Source: Pseudomonadales bacterium
GTDB taxonomy: Bacteria > Pseudomonadota > Gammaproteobacteria > Pseudomonadales > Azotimanducaceae
NCBI GenBank assembly: GCA_028281005.1
Contig: JANQKS010000117.1
Location: forward strand, 1 to 49,353
Direction: 5' to 3'
Length of the DNA: 49,353 nucleotides
Shown: positions 25,284-32,560 of the stretch, one piece after another
Layout of the letters: every line of letters begins with the position of its first letter
Position numbering within the stretch: position 1 is the stretch's first letter
The notes under the pieces: model-generated
The model's input: only the letters and a program-made list of their open reading frames with translations
Told to the model about the DNA's origin: nothing
Databases searched by the model: none
Position numbers and translations under genes: made by a program

Positions 25284-26732
25284 CTACGCGATACCAAACG
25301 CCTGCAGCTGCGCTTCGCTGTCGTAGTCCATTTCGATGCGCATGGGGTCATCCACTACCAGTGTGACGCGCCGGTCTGCTCGGTAACTGTCCCAGCTCGG
25401 TAGATCACCCCCGTTGGGGTCCCCATCACGCATGAACCGGACCACAGCCGCAGACCACTGAGCCGCCACACGTCTCACTTGAGGGGTATTGCGGTAGAAA
25501 GCAATCCGTTCACCGTCGCGGTGTTCGGGATCAAAACTGTCGAACATCAAAGACACATCACTACCGTGGGTTGGGCCATAGGGGTGGTCCGAAGGTAAAT
25601 CGAAGCTATAGATCCATGCCGGGACTCCGACATCGGCTAGGGCTTGGGCGGATTTGAGGGAGGTGGCACGGAAGAAGTCGGTAAAGGTGCGGTCCGTACG
25701 GGCCTTGGCAGTGTCTAGACCCGGCAGGCTGTCGAGAAACTGTTTGTAGGCACCGGTACCTTCGTCAATCATGGCGGACAGGTTCATTTCAAAAAACTGC
25801 AAAAACTCCACGTTGTCGCCGAACAACTCGGTCAACATCGGACCTTCGTTAGTGGTGCATCCGGCTATCAAAGGTACCGGATTGATGCGTTGGCGAATCG
25901 CCGCAGGAAACCGGTCTAGCACGATGTGGCCGTCCACTGCCGCTAAGCCACCCACCCCTCCGGCGGTTTGCTGTTGAAAAATCTCCTCGCCGCTCAAACT
26001 GCGCAGGTGTGCCAGCAGCTCCGCCTCTGTCATGTTCATGGCGGCAGCAAAAGGGGTAGCCACATCCGGCGGCGTTGGGCTGACATCAGAGGGGCTAACT
26101 GCCACCGCACGCTGAAAAAGACCTTTGGCCATAGGCGCAGAGATCATCGACAGCACAGATCCACCACCTGCGCTGCCGCCGCAGATGGTCAAGTTATCCG
26201 GATCACCGCCGTAATCGGCGATGTGCTCGCGCACCCATTGCAGCGCCAATATCTGATCCTGAAAACCGATGCTGGCGCTACCAGCATAAGCTTCGCCAAA
26301 GCGGCTCAAATCCAGGAATCCGAGCATGCCAAGTCGGTAGTTCATGGCGACCAACACCACATCGTAGTTGCGCACAAAGCGATCGGGATCAAAATCGTTA
26401 GCCGAACCTTGGATATACCCGCCACCGTGAATCCAGGCCAACACGGGCCGGCGTTTGTCATCAGGTTGTGGGGTATACACGTTGAGGTAAAGACAGTCTT
26501 CGGCCATCTGTCCGGGGATCTCCCCTAAACTTAAACTCTCAGGCATAGGCGGCTGAAAGCAACGGTTAGGGTAGCTGCGTCCATCGCGCACTCCGGCCCA
26601 ACCCCCATACGCCTGCGGCGGCATCCAGCGCAACTCACCCAGCGGAGCTTGCGCGTAGGGAATACCGCGGAACGCCATAAGGCCAGCCTTTTGTTCACCT
26701 TCTATTTTACCGAGAGCTGTATTGAGGATCAT
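25284..26732 (-). CDS. Type-B carboxylesterase, second copy
   Basis: This 482-residue type-B carboxylesterase is a paralogue of the one at 17560-19014. The oxyanion motif is IHGGGYIQGS, the nucleophile elbow is GGSAGGG (GESAG in most relatives) and the catalytic histidine is in GPTHGSDV. The disulfide cysteines in NRCFQPP and EDCLYLN are conserved. There is no signal peptide when it starts at the ATG at 26732, which has an excellent AAAGGAG site. The in-frame extension to 26867 has no coding character. It is transcribed divergently from the crotonase operon across a 311-bp regulatory region containing two dyad symmetries. Two esterases in one island suggest a diester substrate or two related esters. 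Confidence 0.93.
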   Translation of the reverse strand: MILNTALGKIEGEQKAGLMAFRGIPYAQAPLGELRWMPPQAYGGWAGVRDGRSYPNRCFQPPMPESLSLGEIPGQMAEDCLYLNVYTPQPDDKRRPVLAWIHGGGYIQGSANDFDPDRFVRNYDVVLVAMNYRLGMLGFLDLSRFGEAYAGSASIGFQDQILALQWVREHIADYGGDPDNLTICGGSAGGGSVLSMISAPMAKGLFQRAVAVSPSDVSPTPPDVATPFAAAMNMTEAELLAHLRSLSGEEIFQQQTAGGVGGLAAVDGHIVLDRFPAAIRQRINPVPLIAGCTTNEGPMLTELFGDNVEFLQFFEMNLSAMIDEGTGAYKQFLDSLPGLDTAKARTDRTFTDFFRATSLKSAQALADVGVPAWIYSFDLPSDHPYGPTHGSDVSLMFDSFDPEHRDGERIAFYRNTPQVRRVAAQWSAAVVRFMRDGDPNGGDLPSWDSYRADRRVTLVVDDPMRIEMDYDSEAQLQAFGIA

Positions 26733-26760
26733 GGGAACTCCTTTGGGGGTGTGCCTTTTC

Positions 26761-26784
26761 TGACACGCACAGCGTGCAATGTCA
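26761..26784. promoter_or_regulatory. 24-bp imperfect inverted repeat near the esterase start
   Basis: The arms read TGACA-c-GCAC, then agc, then GTGC-aa-TGTCA, giving nine paired bases on each side with one unequal bulge. It is centred about 40 bp upstream of the esterase ATG (26732), where a repressor would block transcription or early elongation. Confidence 0.45.
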
Positions 26785-26836
26785 GCAAATAGTAAGGTGT
26801 CTGTGGGCGACCGCCTCGGTGATATGCTGCCACCAA

Positions 26837-26864
26837 CACCAGCAAATACGGCCACTTGCTGGTG
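26837..26864. promoter_or_regulatory. Perfect dyad CACCAGCAA-N10-TTGCTGGTG
   Basis: Two perfect 9-bp arms (26837-26845 and 26856-26864) flank a 10-bp centre. The right arm ends 6 bp before the -35 element of the plus-strand promoter, a typical position for an activator or for a repressor serving both directions. Confidence 0.5.
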
Positions 26865-26870
26865 CAACTA

Positions 26871-26898
26871 TTGCGGCGAAAGTACACAAGCCTTATAC
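26871..26898 (+). promoter_or_regulatory. Sigma-70-like promoter of the crotonase operon
   Basis: TTGCGG (26871-26876), a 16-bp spacer and TTATAC (26893-26898) form a reasonable promoter for the plus-strand genes from 27044, leaving a leader of about 140 nt. Confidence 0.45.
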
Positions 26899-27043
26899 AA
26901 AGCTGAAAAATCAACTCTTGGGGCGTAATCACAAGCCGTTGAACGTCACAAATTGCTGGACCTCCTGTCCCATATGCCCGAGATGCCAGTGGGAACCGCG
27001 CATAGACTTCTGAGGTAAAACTCAAAGACAAAGTGAGGACCCC

Positions 27044-27883
27044 ATGGCCGAATACGGACCGTACGAATCCATCCTAGTAGACACCCCTGCTGAGCGGGTG
27101 TTGCGCATCACGCTAAATCGGCCGGGCAAACGCAACGCGTTGAATAACCAACTGCGAGGTGAGCTATTCAACGCTTTGGAACAGGGCGATCGGGACAAAG
27201 ACGTCAGCGTGATGATTCTGCGTGGTGCTGGGAAGTGTTTTTCCGCAGGCTACGACTTGACCGCTAATCTATTCGCCGATCAGCCTTACTACACGCCGGG
27301 TGGGATGGCCAACTGGCCCCGGCATGTAACGGAAGCGTGTTTTCGAATCTGGGATATGGCGAAGCCCGTCATTGCCCAAGTACACGGCTATTGTCTGGCC
27401 GGTGGCAGCGAACTGGCGGCGAGCTGCGACCTGATCTACGTGGCTGAGAATGCACAGATTGGCTATCCGCCGGTACGCTCCATCAGTCCGCCCGATAATC
27501 AGTTTTTTCCTTGGGTTGTGGGTATGCGTCGTGCTATGGAGATGATGCTCACCGGCGACGCCATAGACGGTAGACAAGCGATGGAATATGGTTTCGCCAA
27601 TCGCTGTTTCGCGGATGAAGACTTGGAGGAAGAAGTTATACAGATGGCGCAACGGGTGGCTAAGGTTCCCAGCGATCTACAACAAATCAACAAACGGGCA
27701 GTCCACCGCCAGATGGATGCCATGGGTATTCGCGCGGGGATCCGTGCCGGTACAGAAATGCAAATGCTCGCCTCGTTAACCGAGTCGACCCAGGCTTATG
27801 TCAAAGAAATCCAAAAAGGGCTCACTGCTGCGCTGGACAAACGTGACCAGCAGTTTGGCGACTATCGAACTCGGGCGGATTAA
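27044..27883 (+). CDS. Crotonase-fold enoyl-CoA hydratase-related protein
   Basis: This 279-residue crotonase opens a tight four-gene operon. The oxyanion-hole segments are CFSAGYDL and HGYCLAGGSELA. The first glutamate of enoyl-CoA hydratases (rat Glu144) aligns with Pro in QIGYPPVRS. The second (Glu164 equivalent) is kept in RAMEMMLTGD. The catalysed step is therefore uncertain; hydration with one acid/base residue or another crotonase reaction is possible. The ATG has a GTGAGG site. The stop is 2 bp before the next start, so translation is coupled with the alpha/beta-hydrolase. Confidence 0.9.
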   Translation: MAEYGPYESILVDTPAERVLRITLNRPGKRNALNNQLRGELFNALEQGDRDKDVSVMILRGAGKCFSAGYDLTANLFADQPYYTPGGMANWPRHVTEACFRIWDMAKPVIAQVHGYCLAGGSELAASCDLIYVAENAQIGYPPVRSISPPDNQFFPWVVGMRRAMEMMLTGDAIDGRQAMEYGFANRCFADEDLEEEVIQMAQRVAKVPSDLQQINKRAVHRQMDAMGIRAGIRAGTEMQMLASLTESTQAYVKEIQKGLTAALDKRDQQFGDYRTRAD

Positions 27884-27885
27884 AC

Positions 27886-28812
27886 ATGTTTGAAAACCGC
27901 AGCACCGAATTCCAGGCCTTCATGAAAACAGTCTACCAACAAGCAGATTGGTTGGCGCGGAAATCACAAACTGTGGAAGGCATTCGCGAGGTGATGGACA
28001 ACTTCATCGGCGCGATACCTTTGGCTGAAGATGTGACCGTCGAAGAGGTGGACTGCAACGGCGTCTCCGCCGAATGGATTGCCGCATCAAACTCGGCCCG
28101 CGAGCAGATCTTCTTGTACCTACACGGCGGCTGCTATATCTCCGGCTCACCCGGCGTGGTGCGCGAATTTTGCGCCAGATTGGCTCGCGCCAGCCAATGT
28201 CGCGTGCTGTGTATCGATTATCGCCTCGCGCCCGAACACCCGTTTCCAGCCGCCGTCGAAGATACCGTTGCGGCCTACGAATGGCTCCTTGGGCAAGGAT
28301 TTGCCCCGGCCAACATAGTCGTGGGGGGAGAGTCTGCTGGGGGCGGCTTAACGTTTGCGATGCTTGTCCAATGCCGAGACAAACACGTGCCGTTACCCGC
28401 CGCGGCCGTGCCTATCTCGCCGTGGGTGGATATGGAAGTGTCGTTTGGCGACTCGCTCACCCGCAACGCGGGCATCGACATGGCGCCGGTGACGCCGCTC
28501 GACATCGGCAGCCGTGCGTATGCCGGCAAGGCAAACCAACGCCACCCGCTGGCCTCACCCCTTTATGCAGAGCTAGCGGGTTTACCACCGCTGCTCATAC
28601 AGGTTGGCACCAGCGAGGTACTGCTGGATGAAGGTTTGGAGATAGCCCGCCGCGCCGAGCTCGCCGGCTGCGACGTGACCCTGCAACAGTGGGAAGACAT
28701 GACGCACGTGTGGCATTGGTATGCGTCGATTTTCCCTGAAGCCCAGGCTGCGATCGAAGCCGTCGGAGATTGGGTACAAGACCATCTGGCCTGCCCGCAA
28801 CCGGTGCAATGA
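27886..28812 (+). CDS. Alpha/beta-hydrolase, hormone-sensitive-lipase (HSL) family
   Basis: This 308-residue esterase/lipase of family IV (HSL type) cleaves short or medium acyl esters. The family oxyanion motif HGGG appears as HGGC in YLHGGCYISGSP, a substitution at the last position. The nucleophile elbow is GGESAGGG, the acidic residue lies in GTSEVLLDE and the histidine in DMTHVWHW. YRLAPEHPFPAA is another strong family motif. No signal peptide is present. It starts 2 bp after the preceding crotonase and is followed after 34 bp by the MaoC-like gene, so it belongs to the same operon. It may hydrolyse an ester or lactone intermediate rather than a bulk lipid. Confidence 0.92.
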   Translation: MFENRSTEFQAFMKTVYQQADWLARKSQTVEGIREVMDNFIGAIPLAEDVTVEEVDCNGVSAEWIAASNSAREQIFLYLHGGCYISGSPGVVREFCARLARASQCRVLCIDYRLAPEHPFPAAVEDTVAAYEWLLGQGFAPANIVVGGESAGGGLTFAMLVQCRDKHVPLPAAAVPISPWVDMEVSFGDSLTRNAGIDMAPVTPLDIGSRAYAGKANQRHPLASPLYAELAGLPPLLIQVGTSEVLLDEGLEIARRAELAGCDVTLQQWEDMTHVWHWYASIFPEAQAAIEAVGDWVQDHLACPQPVQ

Positions 28813-28846
28813 GGGGAAGCTAATGAGGAGAACCTAAGGAACAACG

Positions 28847-29722
28847 ATGCCCATTACCGCCGATGATTTAGGCAAATCCACTCAACCTTATCAGCAGTCC
28901 ATAGACGCCCGCTGGTTGATGGCCTACGCCGCTGCGCTCGGAGACATGTTACCCGAGTATCTCGATACGACCCGCCCCGATGGCATTATTGGGCATCCGG
29001 TGTTCCCGGTGGCGTTGGAATGGGAGCCGATCCTGCGGCAAGTCGAGGAAGATTGGTTTCCCGGTGAATTAACGCCACAAGAACGCGCCATGGGTGTGCA
29101 CGCCATGCACGACCTCCACTTGCATCAGCCTGTGCGCTGTGGGGAAGGCTTTAGTACGCATATGACCCAAATTGGGGTGTACGCGCGCAGCCCGGGCGCC
29201 TTTCAAGTTTCCAAGCTAGTAACCGTCGACGCGCAAGGAGCGCCGCTGTTCACCACGTATATGCAGAACCTGATGCGCGGCGTGGAGCTACACGGCGCAG
29301 ATCGATTTATCGAGCAGCCTCCTGCCTTGCCTGACTTCCCCGATTTTTCCGAAATTAATCAAGACCCGCGCCGAGTGTCTATCGAGGTAGCGGCGGAACA
29401 AGCGCATGTTTATACGGAGTGTGCGCGTATCTGGGCGCCCATCCACACCGACCGATCCGTAGCGCTGGCGGCAGGACTGCCGGACATCATTTTGCACGGC
29501 ACCTGCACCCTGGCGTTGGCGGTCTCCGCTGTGATACGCGAACTTGGTATCAAGCCAGCCAGCATCAATCGCATCGGTTGCCGATTCTCAGAAATGGTAC
29601 TGATGCCTTCTACCCTGACGCTGGTCATCAACGTGCACACGCAAAATGCTGTGTCATTTGAACTGTTGACGGCAAACGGTGCTGCGGCCCTCAGCCAAGC
29701 GTTCTTATGTTGGGGCAATTGA
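28847..29722 (+). CDS. MaoC-like double hot-dog dehydratase
   Basis: This 291-residue protein has two hot-dog folds: an N-terminal FAS1-like dehydratase half (about 1-145) and a C-terminal MaoC half (about 170-290). Such proteins hydrate enoyl-CoA or dehydrate 3-hydroxyacyl-CoA. The MaoC motif appears as RIWAPIHTDRSVALAA followed by HGTCTLALA. The histidine of the D-x-N-P-I-H signature is present, but by my alignment the aspartate is Ile and the asparagine is Ala. Activity may therefore be altered, or depend on another acid such as the nearby Glu in YTECAR. An AAGGAAC site precedes the ATG. It is third in the operon. Confidence 0.88.
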   Translation: MPITADDLGKSTQPYQQSIDARWLMAYAAALGDMLPEYLDTTRPDGIIGHPVFPVALEWEPILRQVEEDWFPGELTPQERAMGVHAMHDLHLHQPVRCGEGFSTHMTQIGVYARSPGAFQVSKLVTVDAQGAPLFTTYMQNLMRGVELHGADRFIEQPPALPDFPDFSEINQDPRRVSIEVAAEQAHVYTECARIWAPIHTDRSVALAAGLPDIILHGTCTLALAVSAVIRELGIKPASINRIGCRFSEMVLMPSTLTLVINVHTQNAVSFELLTANGAAALSQAFLCWGN

Positions 29723-29736
29723 AACAGGAGGAGCAT

Positions 29737-30582
29737 TTGTCTTACCAAACCATCAAAGTCGACACCCGTGATGGCTTGTGTGTTGTCACCCAGGACCGCC
29801 CGGAGCGCCTAAACGCACGCAGCAGCCAGATGTACGCGGAGATGATCGCCGCCTTCGAAGCCGCTGACGCGGATGCAGAAGTGTGCGCCCTGCTCCTAGC
29901 CTCCAGCGGTGACGCCTTTTGTTCGGGTATGGACTTTAAAAACGAATACCAGCACGCCTACACCGTCCTACCCGAAGACAGCGAGCACGTCGCCGCCATC
30001 AAAGCTGAGTTTCCAGCCGATGACCCCATGACTGCGGTTGTTGGTCTTGCCAAACGTTTTGTGCAAGCTTTTATCAGATTTGAAAAGCCCTTGATAGCGG
30101 CGGTGAACGGCGCTGCCGTGGGTGAGGGGTTTTCTTCAATTTTGCATTGTGACCTGGTGTACGCCACGCCGAATGCATATTTCTGGGCACCTTTCGCACG
30201 CGCCGGGGCGGCGCCGGAGTTTTGTGCCACAGTGCTTGCACCCAGGCGCTTAGGGCCAACACTGGCTAACGCGGCGTTGTATTTCGGCCGCAAAATCGAC
30301 GTCCATGAAGCCCACGGCGCTGGCTTTGTCCTCGAGATTCTAGAGCGGGAGAATTTTCTCGACGAGGTCGAAAAACGTTTACAGGAAGGTCTGGCCCTGG
30401 CTGGACCGCCGGAATTACGCGCCAGTACCTTACGGTCGTTTCGAGCCTTAGTGTATTCCGACGAAGAAAGAGAGCGGCTCTACCTGCAAGCCGATCGCGA
30501 ATTTGATCTGGTACAACAGCGTGTCCGTTCAGGCGAAACCGATCTAGTGCGTCAATACTACGCGAGCCAACTACCGTCTTAG
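29737..30582 (+). CDS. Crotonase-fold enoyl-CoA isomerase-like protein
   Basis: This 281-residue crotonase ends the operon. Oxyanion segments are AFCSGMDF and NGAAVGEGFSS. Neither hydratase glutamate is at its usual place (Phe and Ala by alignment), but a glutamate occurs in AGAAPEFCAT. That is the position used by Eci1-type delta3-delta2-enoyl-CoA isomerases, so isomerisation is the better guess. The start is taken as TTG at 29737 because it has a perfect AGGAGG site five bases upstream and lies 14 bp after the previous stop. The ATG at 29707 overlaps the MaoC gene and lacks any ribosome binding site. Confidence 0.88.
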   Translation: MSYQTIKVDTRDGLCVVTQDRPERLNARSSQMYAEMIAAFEAADADAEVCALLLASSGDAFCSGMDFKNEYQHAYTVLPEDSEHVAAIKAEFPADDPMTAVVGLAKRFVQAFIRFEKPLIAAVNGAAVGEGFSSILHCDLVYATPNAYFWAPFARAGAAPEFCATVLAPRRLGPTLANAALYFGRKIDVHEAHGAGFVLEILERENFLDEVEKRLQEGLALAGPPELRASTLRSFRALVYSDEERERLYLQADREFDLVQQRVRSGETDLVRQYYASQLPS

Positions 30583-30630
30583 CGCCAGATAGCGCCAGAT
30601 AGCGTCAGATAGCACCGGATAGCGGCTGTT
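30581..30630. repeat. 10-bp tandem repeat AGCGCCAGAT
   Basis: Five decamers follow one another: AGCGCCAGAT twice, AGCGTCAGAT, AGCACCGGAT and a decayed AGCGGCTGTT. The first overlaps the crotonase stop codon. The array fills most of the 65-bp convergent gap before the acyl-CoA ligase gene. Slippage expansion is the simplest explanation. Confidence 0.8.
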
Positions 30631-30647
30631 AGAGACGATTGTGCCGT

Positions 30648-32303
30648 TTAGTCCGGGCCGGCCGCATCCCCCGTCGCTATCTGCCGCGCCCATGTGTAAT
30701 CAGGTTTGCCGTTCGGCAGGCGCTGGATGAGCGGCTCAATATAGACTGCTTTTGGCACTTTATAGCCCGCCAAGCGCTCCCGCGTCGTCTCGATGATTGC
30801 ACTTTGTATAGCATCCAACGCTAATGTATGTGCAGAGGAAGACACTTCCACAACAGCCACCACTCGATGACCGTAAAGCGCATCCGGAACCCCCACCACA
30901 AGACAATCTGCCACTAATGGGTTTTGTTTGATGGCTTCTTCCACCTCTTCCGGGTACACCTTTTCGCCCCCGGTGTTTATACAACCGGAGCCGCGCCCCA
31001 ATAGAGTAATGGTGCCATCCGCTGCAACGGTGGCGTGATCCCCTGGGAAACTGTAGCGCACCCCATCGATAGTGCGGAAAGTCCGGGCGGTACGCTCGGG
31101 GTCCTTGTAGTAGCCAAGGGGTAGATTAGCCGATGTCGCAATTTTGCCGATCTCGCCAGAGCCTGCTGTGACCTCGATATCATCATCGTCAAACACACGC
31201 ACGCTGGGTGAAGGATTAAACCGCGCGGTGTCCGGTTGACTGTCGCGCGTAGTGACTGAGGACACCATCGAGCCTTCGGAAGAGCCCACGGAATCGACCA
31301 AACGCATATCGCAGTGCCGCAGCAATCCCTGTTTCACTTCCTTCGACCACATGACGCCCGCTGACAACACGACCTGCAGTGAGGTAAGGTCATAAGGGTT
31401 TCCCGCTGCCGCCGCTTCATCTAATGCCGCGAGCAGCGGCCGCGCGAAGACATCGCCAGCCAACACCAACAAGGTGACACGGTGCAACTGGATGTCCGCA
31501 AGCATTCGCTCCACATCCAACCCAGGGCGGTCGATCACCACCACGGCTGCCCCAGTCATGTGGGGTAACATGCTGCCTGCCAAAATTCCCGTGCCATGCA
31601 TGAGCGGTCCTGCGGCCATCGACACAGTTTGCAATTCCGCCTCGGTCCTTTGCACCGCTGCTTCCGCAATGGCTGCGGGTGTGCTTGGTCCTGGTAGTTG
31701 GCCTGCTAACATGCCCCAACCACCATCATTCAAGCTACGGACCAAGGCTCCCATCTCATACATCACACCTTTGGGTAGTCCCGTCGTGCCACCTGTGTAG
31801 ATCATATAAATATCAGCAGCATTTCGCGGTATCCGCGGCATGGGCGCACACTGCGCGATCAATAATTCAATGTTGGTGTCCGCGCTTATTTGGTGACCGC
31901 TGCCGTCGTTGACGCGAATGAAGTGTTTAAGCTTCGGCAAGCGATGACAAATTGCCTCCAGGCGGGGCGCGAAGGCAGCGTGATACACCAACGCTTCACA
32001 GTCCGCATTGTCGAGCAGGTAGACCAGTTCGTCTTCCAAGTAGCGGAAGTTAACGTTGATCGGCACAGCGCGGGCTTTCAGTGCTGCAAAATGAGCCTCT
32101 AAGTAATCGAGGCAGTTGTGCATGTACAAACCAATTTTGGTGTCTACGCCGAGCCCGTTGCGGTTGAAGTAAGCGGCAATGCGGGCAGCGCGCTGGTCGT
32201 ACTCCCGCCAGCTACGCGACAACTCGCTGCAAATGATGGCGGGTGCCTCAGGCTGGCGATCTGCTATGTGTTCCCAAATGCTGGCAAAGTGAAGTTCGCT
32301 CAT
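30648..32303 (-). CDS. Acyl-CoA synthetase (AMP-forming), FadD19-like
   Basis: This 551-residue ANL-superfamily ligase activates a carboxylic acid to its CoA thioester via an acyl-adenylate. The ATP-binding motif YTGGTTGLPKG is at about residues 169-179. The later motifs GSSEGS, YSFPGDHATVAADG, GRGSGCINTGGEKVYPEEVE and the C-terminal catalytic lysine in LPNGKPDY are all present. The segment NVNFRYLEDELVYLLDNAD resembles ligases of the FadD17/FadD19 group, several of which act on steroid side chains; this is a family resemblance, not a substrate call. The ATG at 32303 has an AAGG site; an upstream frame to 32360 is probably untranslated. It is divergent from the carboxylase genes. Confidence 0.92.
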   Translation of the reverse strand: MSELHFASIWEHIADRQPEAPAIICSELSRSWREYDQRAARIAAYFNRNGLGVDTKIGLYMHNCLDYLEAHFAALKARAVPINVNFRYLEDELVYLLDNADCEALVYHAAFAPRLEAICHRLPKLKHFIRVNDGSGHQISADTNIELLIAQCAPMPRIPRNAADIYMIYTGGTTGLPKGVMYEMGALVRSLNDGGWGMLAGQLPGPSTPAAIAEAAVQRTEAELQTVSMAAGPLMHGTGILAGSMLPHMTGAAVVVIDRPGLDVERMLADIQLHRVTLLVLAGDVFARPLLAALDEAAAAGNPYDLTSLQVVLSAGVMWSKEVKQGLLRHCDMRLVDSVGSSEGSMVSSVTTRDSQPDTARFNPSPSVRVFDDDDIEVTAGSGEIGKIATSANLPLGYYKDPERTARTFRTIDGVRYSFPGDHATVAADGTITLLGRGSGCINTGGEKVYPEEVEEAIKQNPLVADCLVVGVPDALYGHRVVAVVEVSSSAHTLALDAIQSAIIETTRERLAGYKVPKAVYIEPLIQRLPNGKPDYTWARQIATGDAAGPD

Positions 32304-32560
32304 GATTACAGACCTTAATCTCGTGGTTTCCCATGTCTTGAGTTCGCGCCGAGGTATCACGGTACCTGTAGTGCTTTTACCTGCGTCACGCCCAAGCGTG
32401 CCGCACAGACCAGCAATTTAGGCCACCACGAAAGTCCTCGACCGAATTTGCTAACCGCATTGGCATGCTATTCATGGAGGCAAAGACAGCGACACCATAA
32501 GGTGTCCTGACAGACACGTAGGAGCGACCCGGACGCAGCGGCAGCGTCGCGCAGAAACCC
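32304..32560. promoter_or_regulatory. Divergent interval between ligase and carboxylase genes
   Basis: This 257-bp region contains three GACAC/GTGTC half-sites at 32491-32518: GACACC-ATAA-GGTGTC, then after 6 bp GACACG. The middle site can pair with either neighbour, so two mutually exclusive hairpins, or a three-half-site operator, are possible. The carboxylase ATG at 32561 has only a weak ribosome binding site. Confidence 0.4.

Larger units (their letters stand above)
26733..27043. promoter_or_regulatory. 311-bp divergent regulatory region
   Basis: This region separates the divergent esterase and crotonase operon. It holds an imperfect dyad at 26761-26784, a perfect 9-bp-arm dyad at 26837-26864 and a plausible sigma-70 promoter at 26871-26898 for the plus-strand operon. 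Ribosome binding sites lie at each end: AAAGGAG for the esterase and GTGAGG for the crotonase. Confidence 0.65.

Noticed and set aside
24854-25366. 170-codon frame overlapping the end of the TonB receptor
   Set aside because: It begins inside the receptor barrel, shows no recognisable motif and runs into the esterase gene on the other strand.
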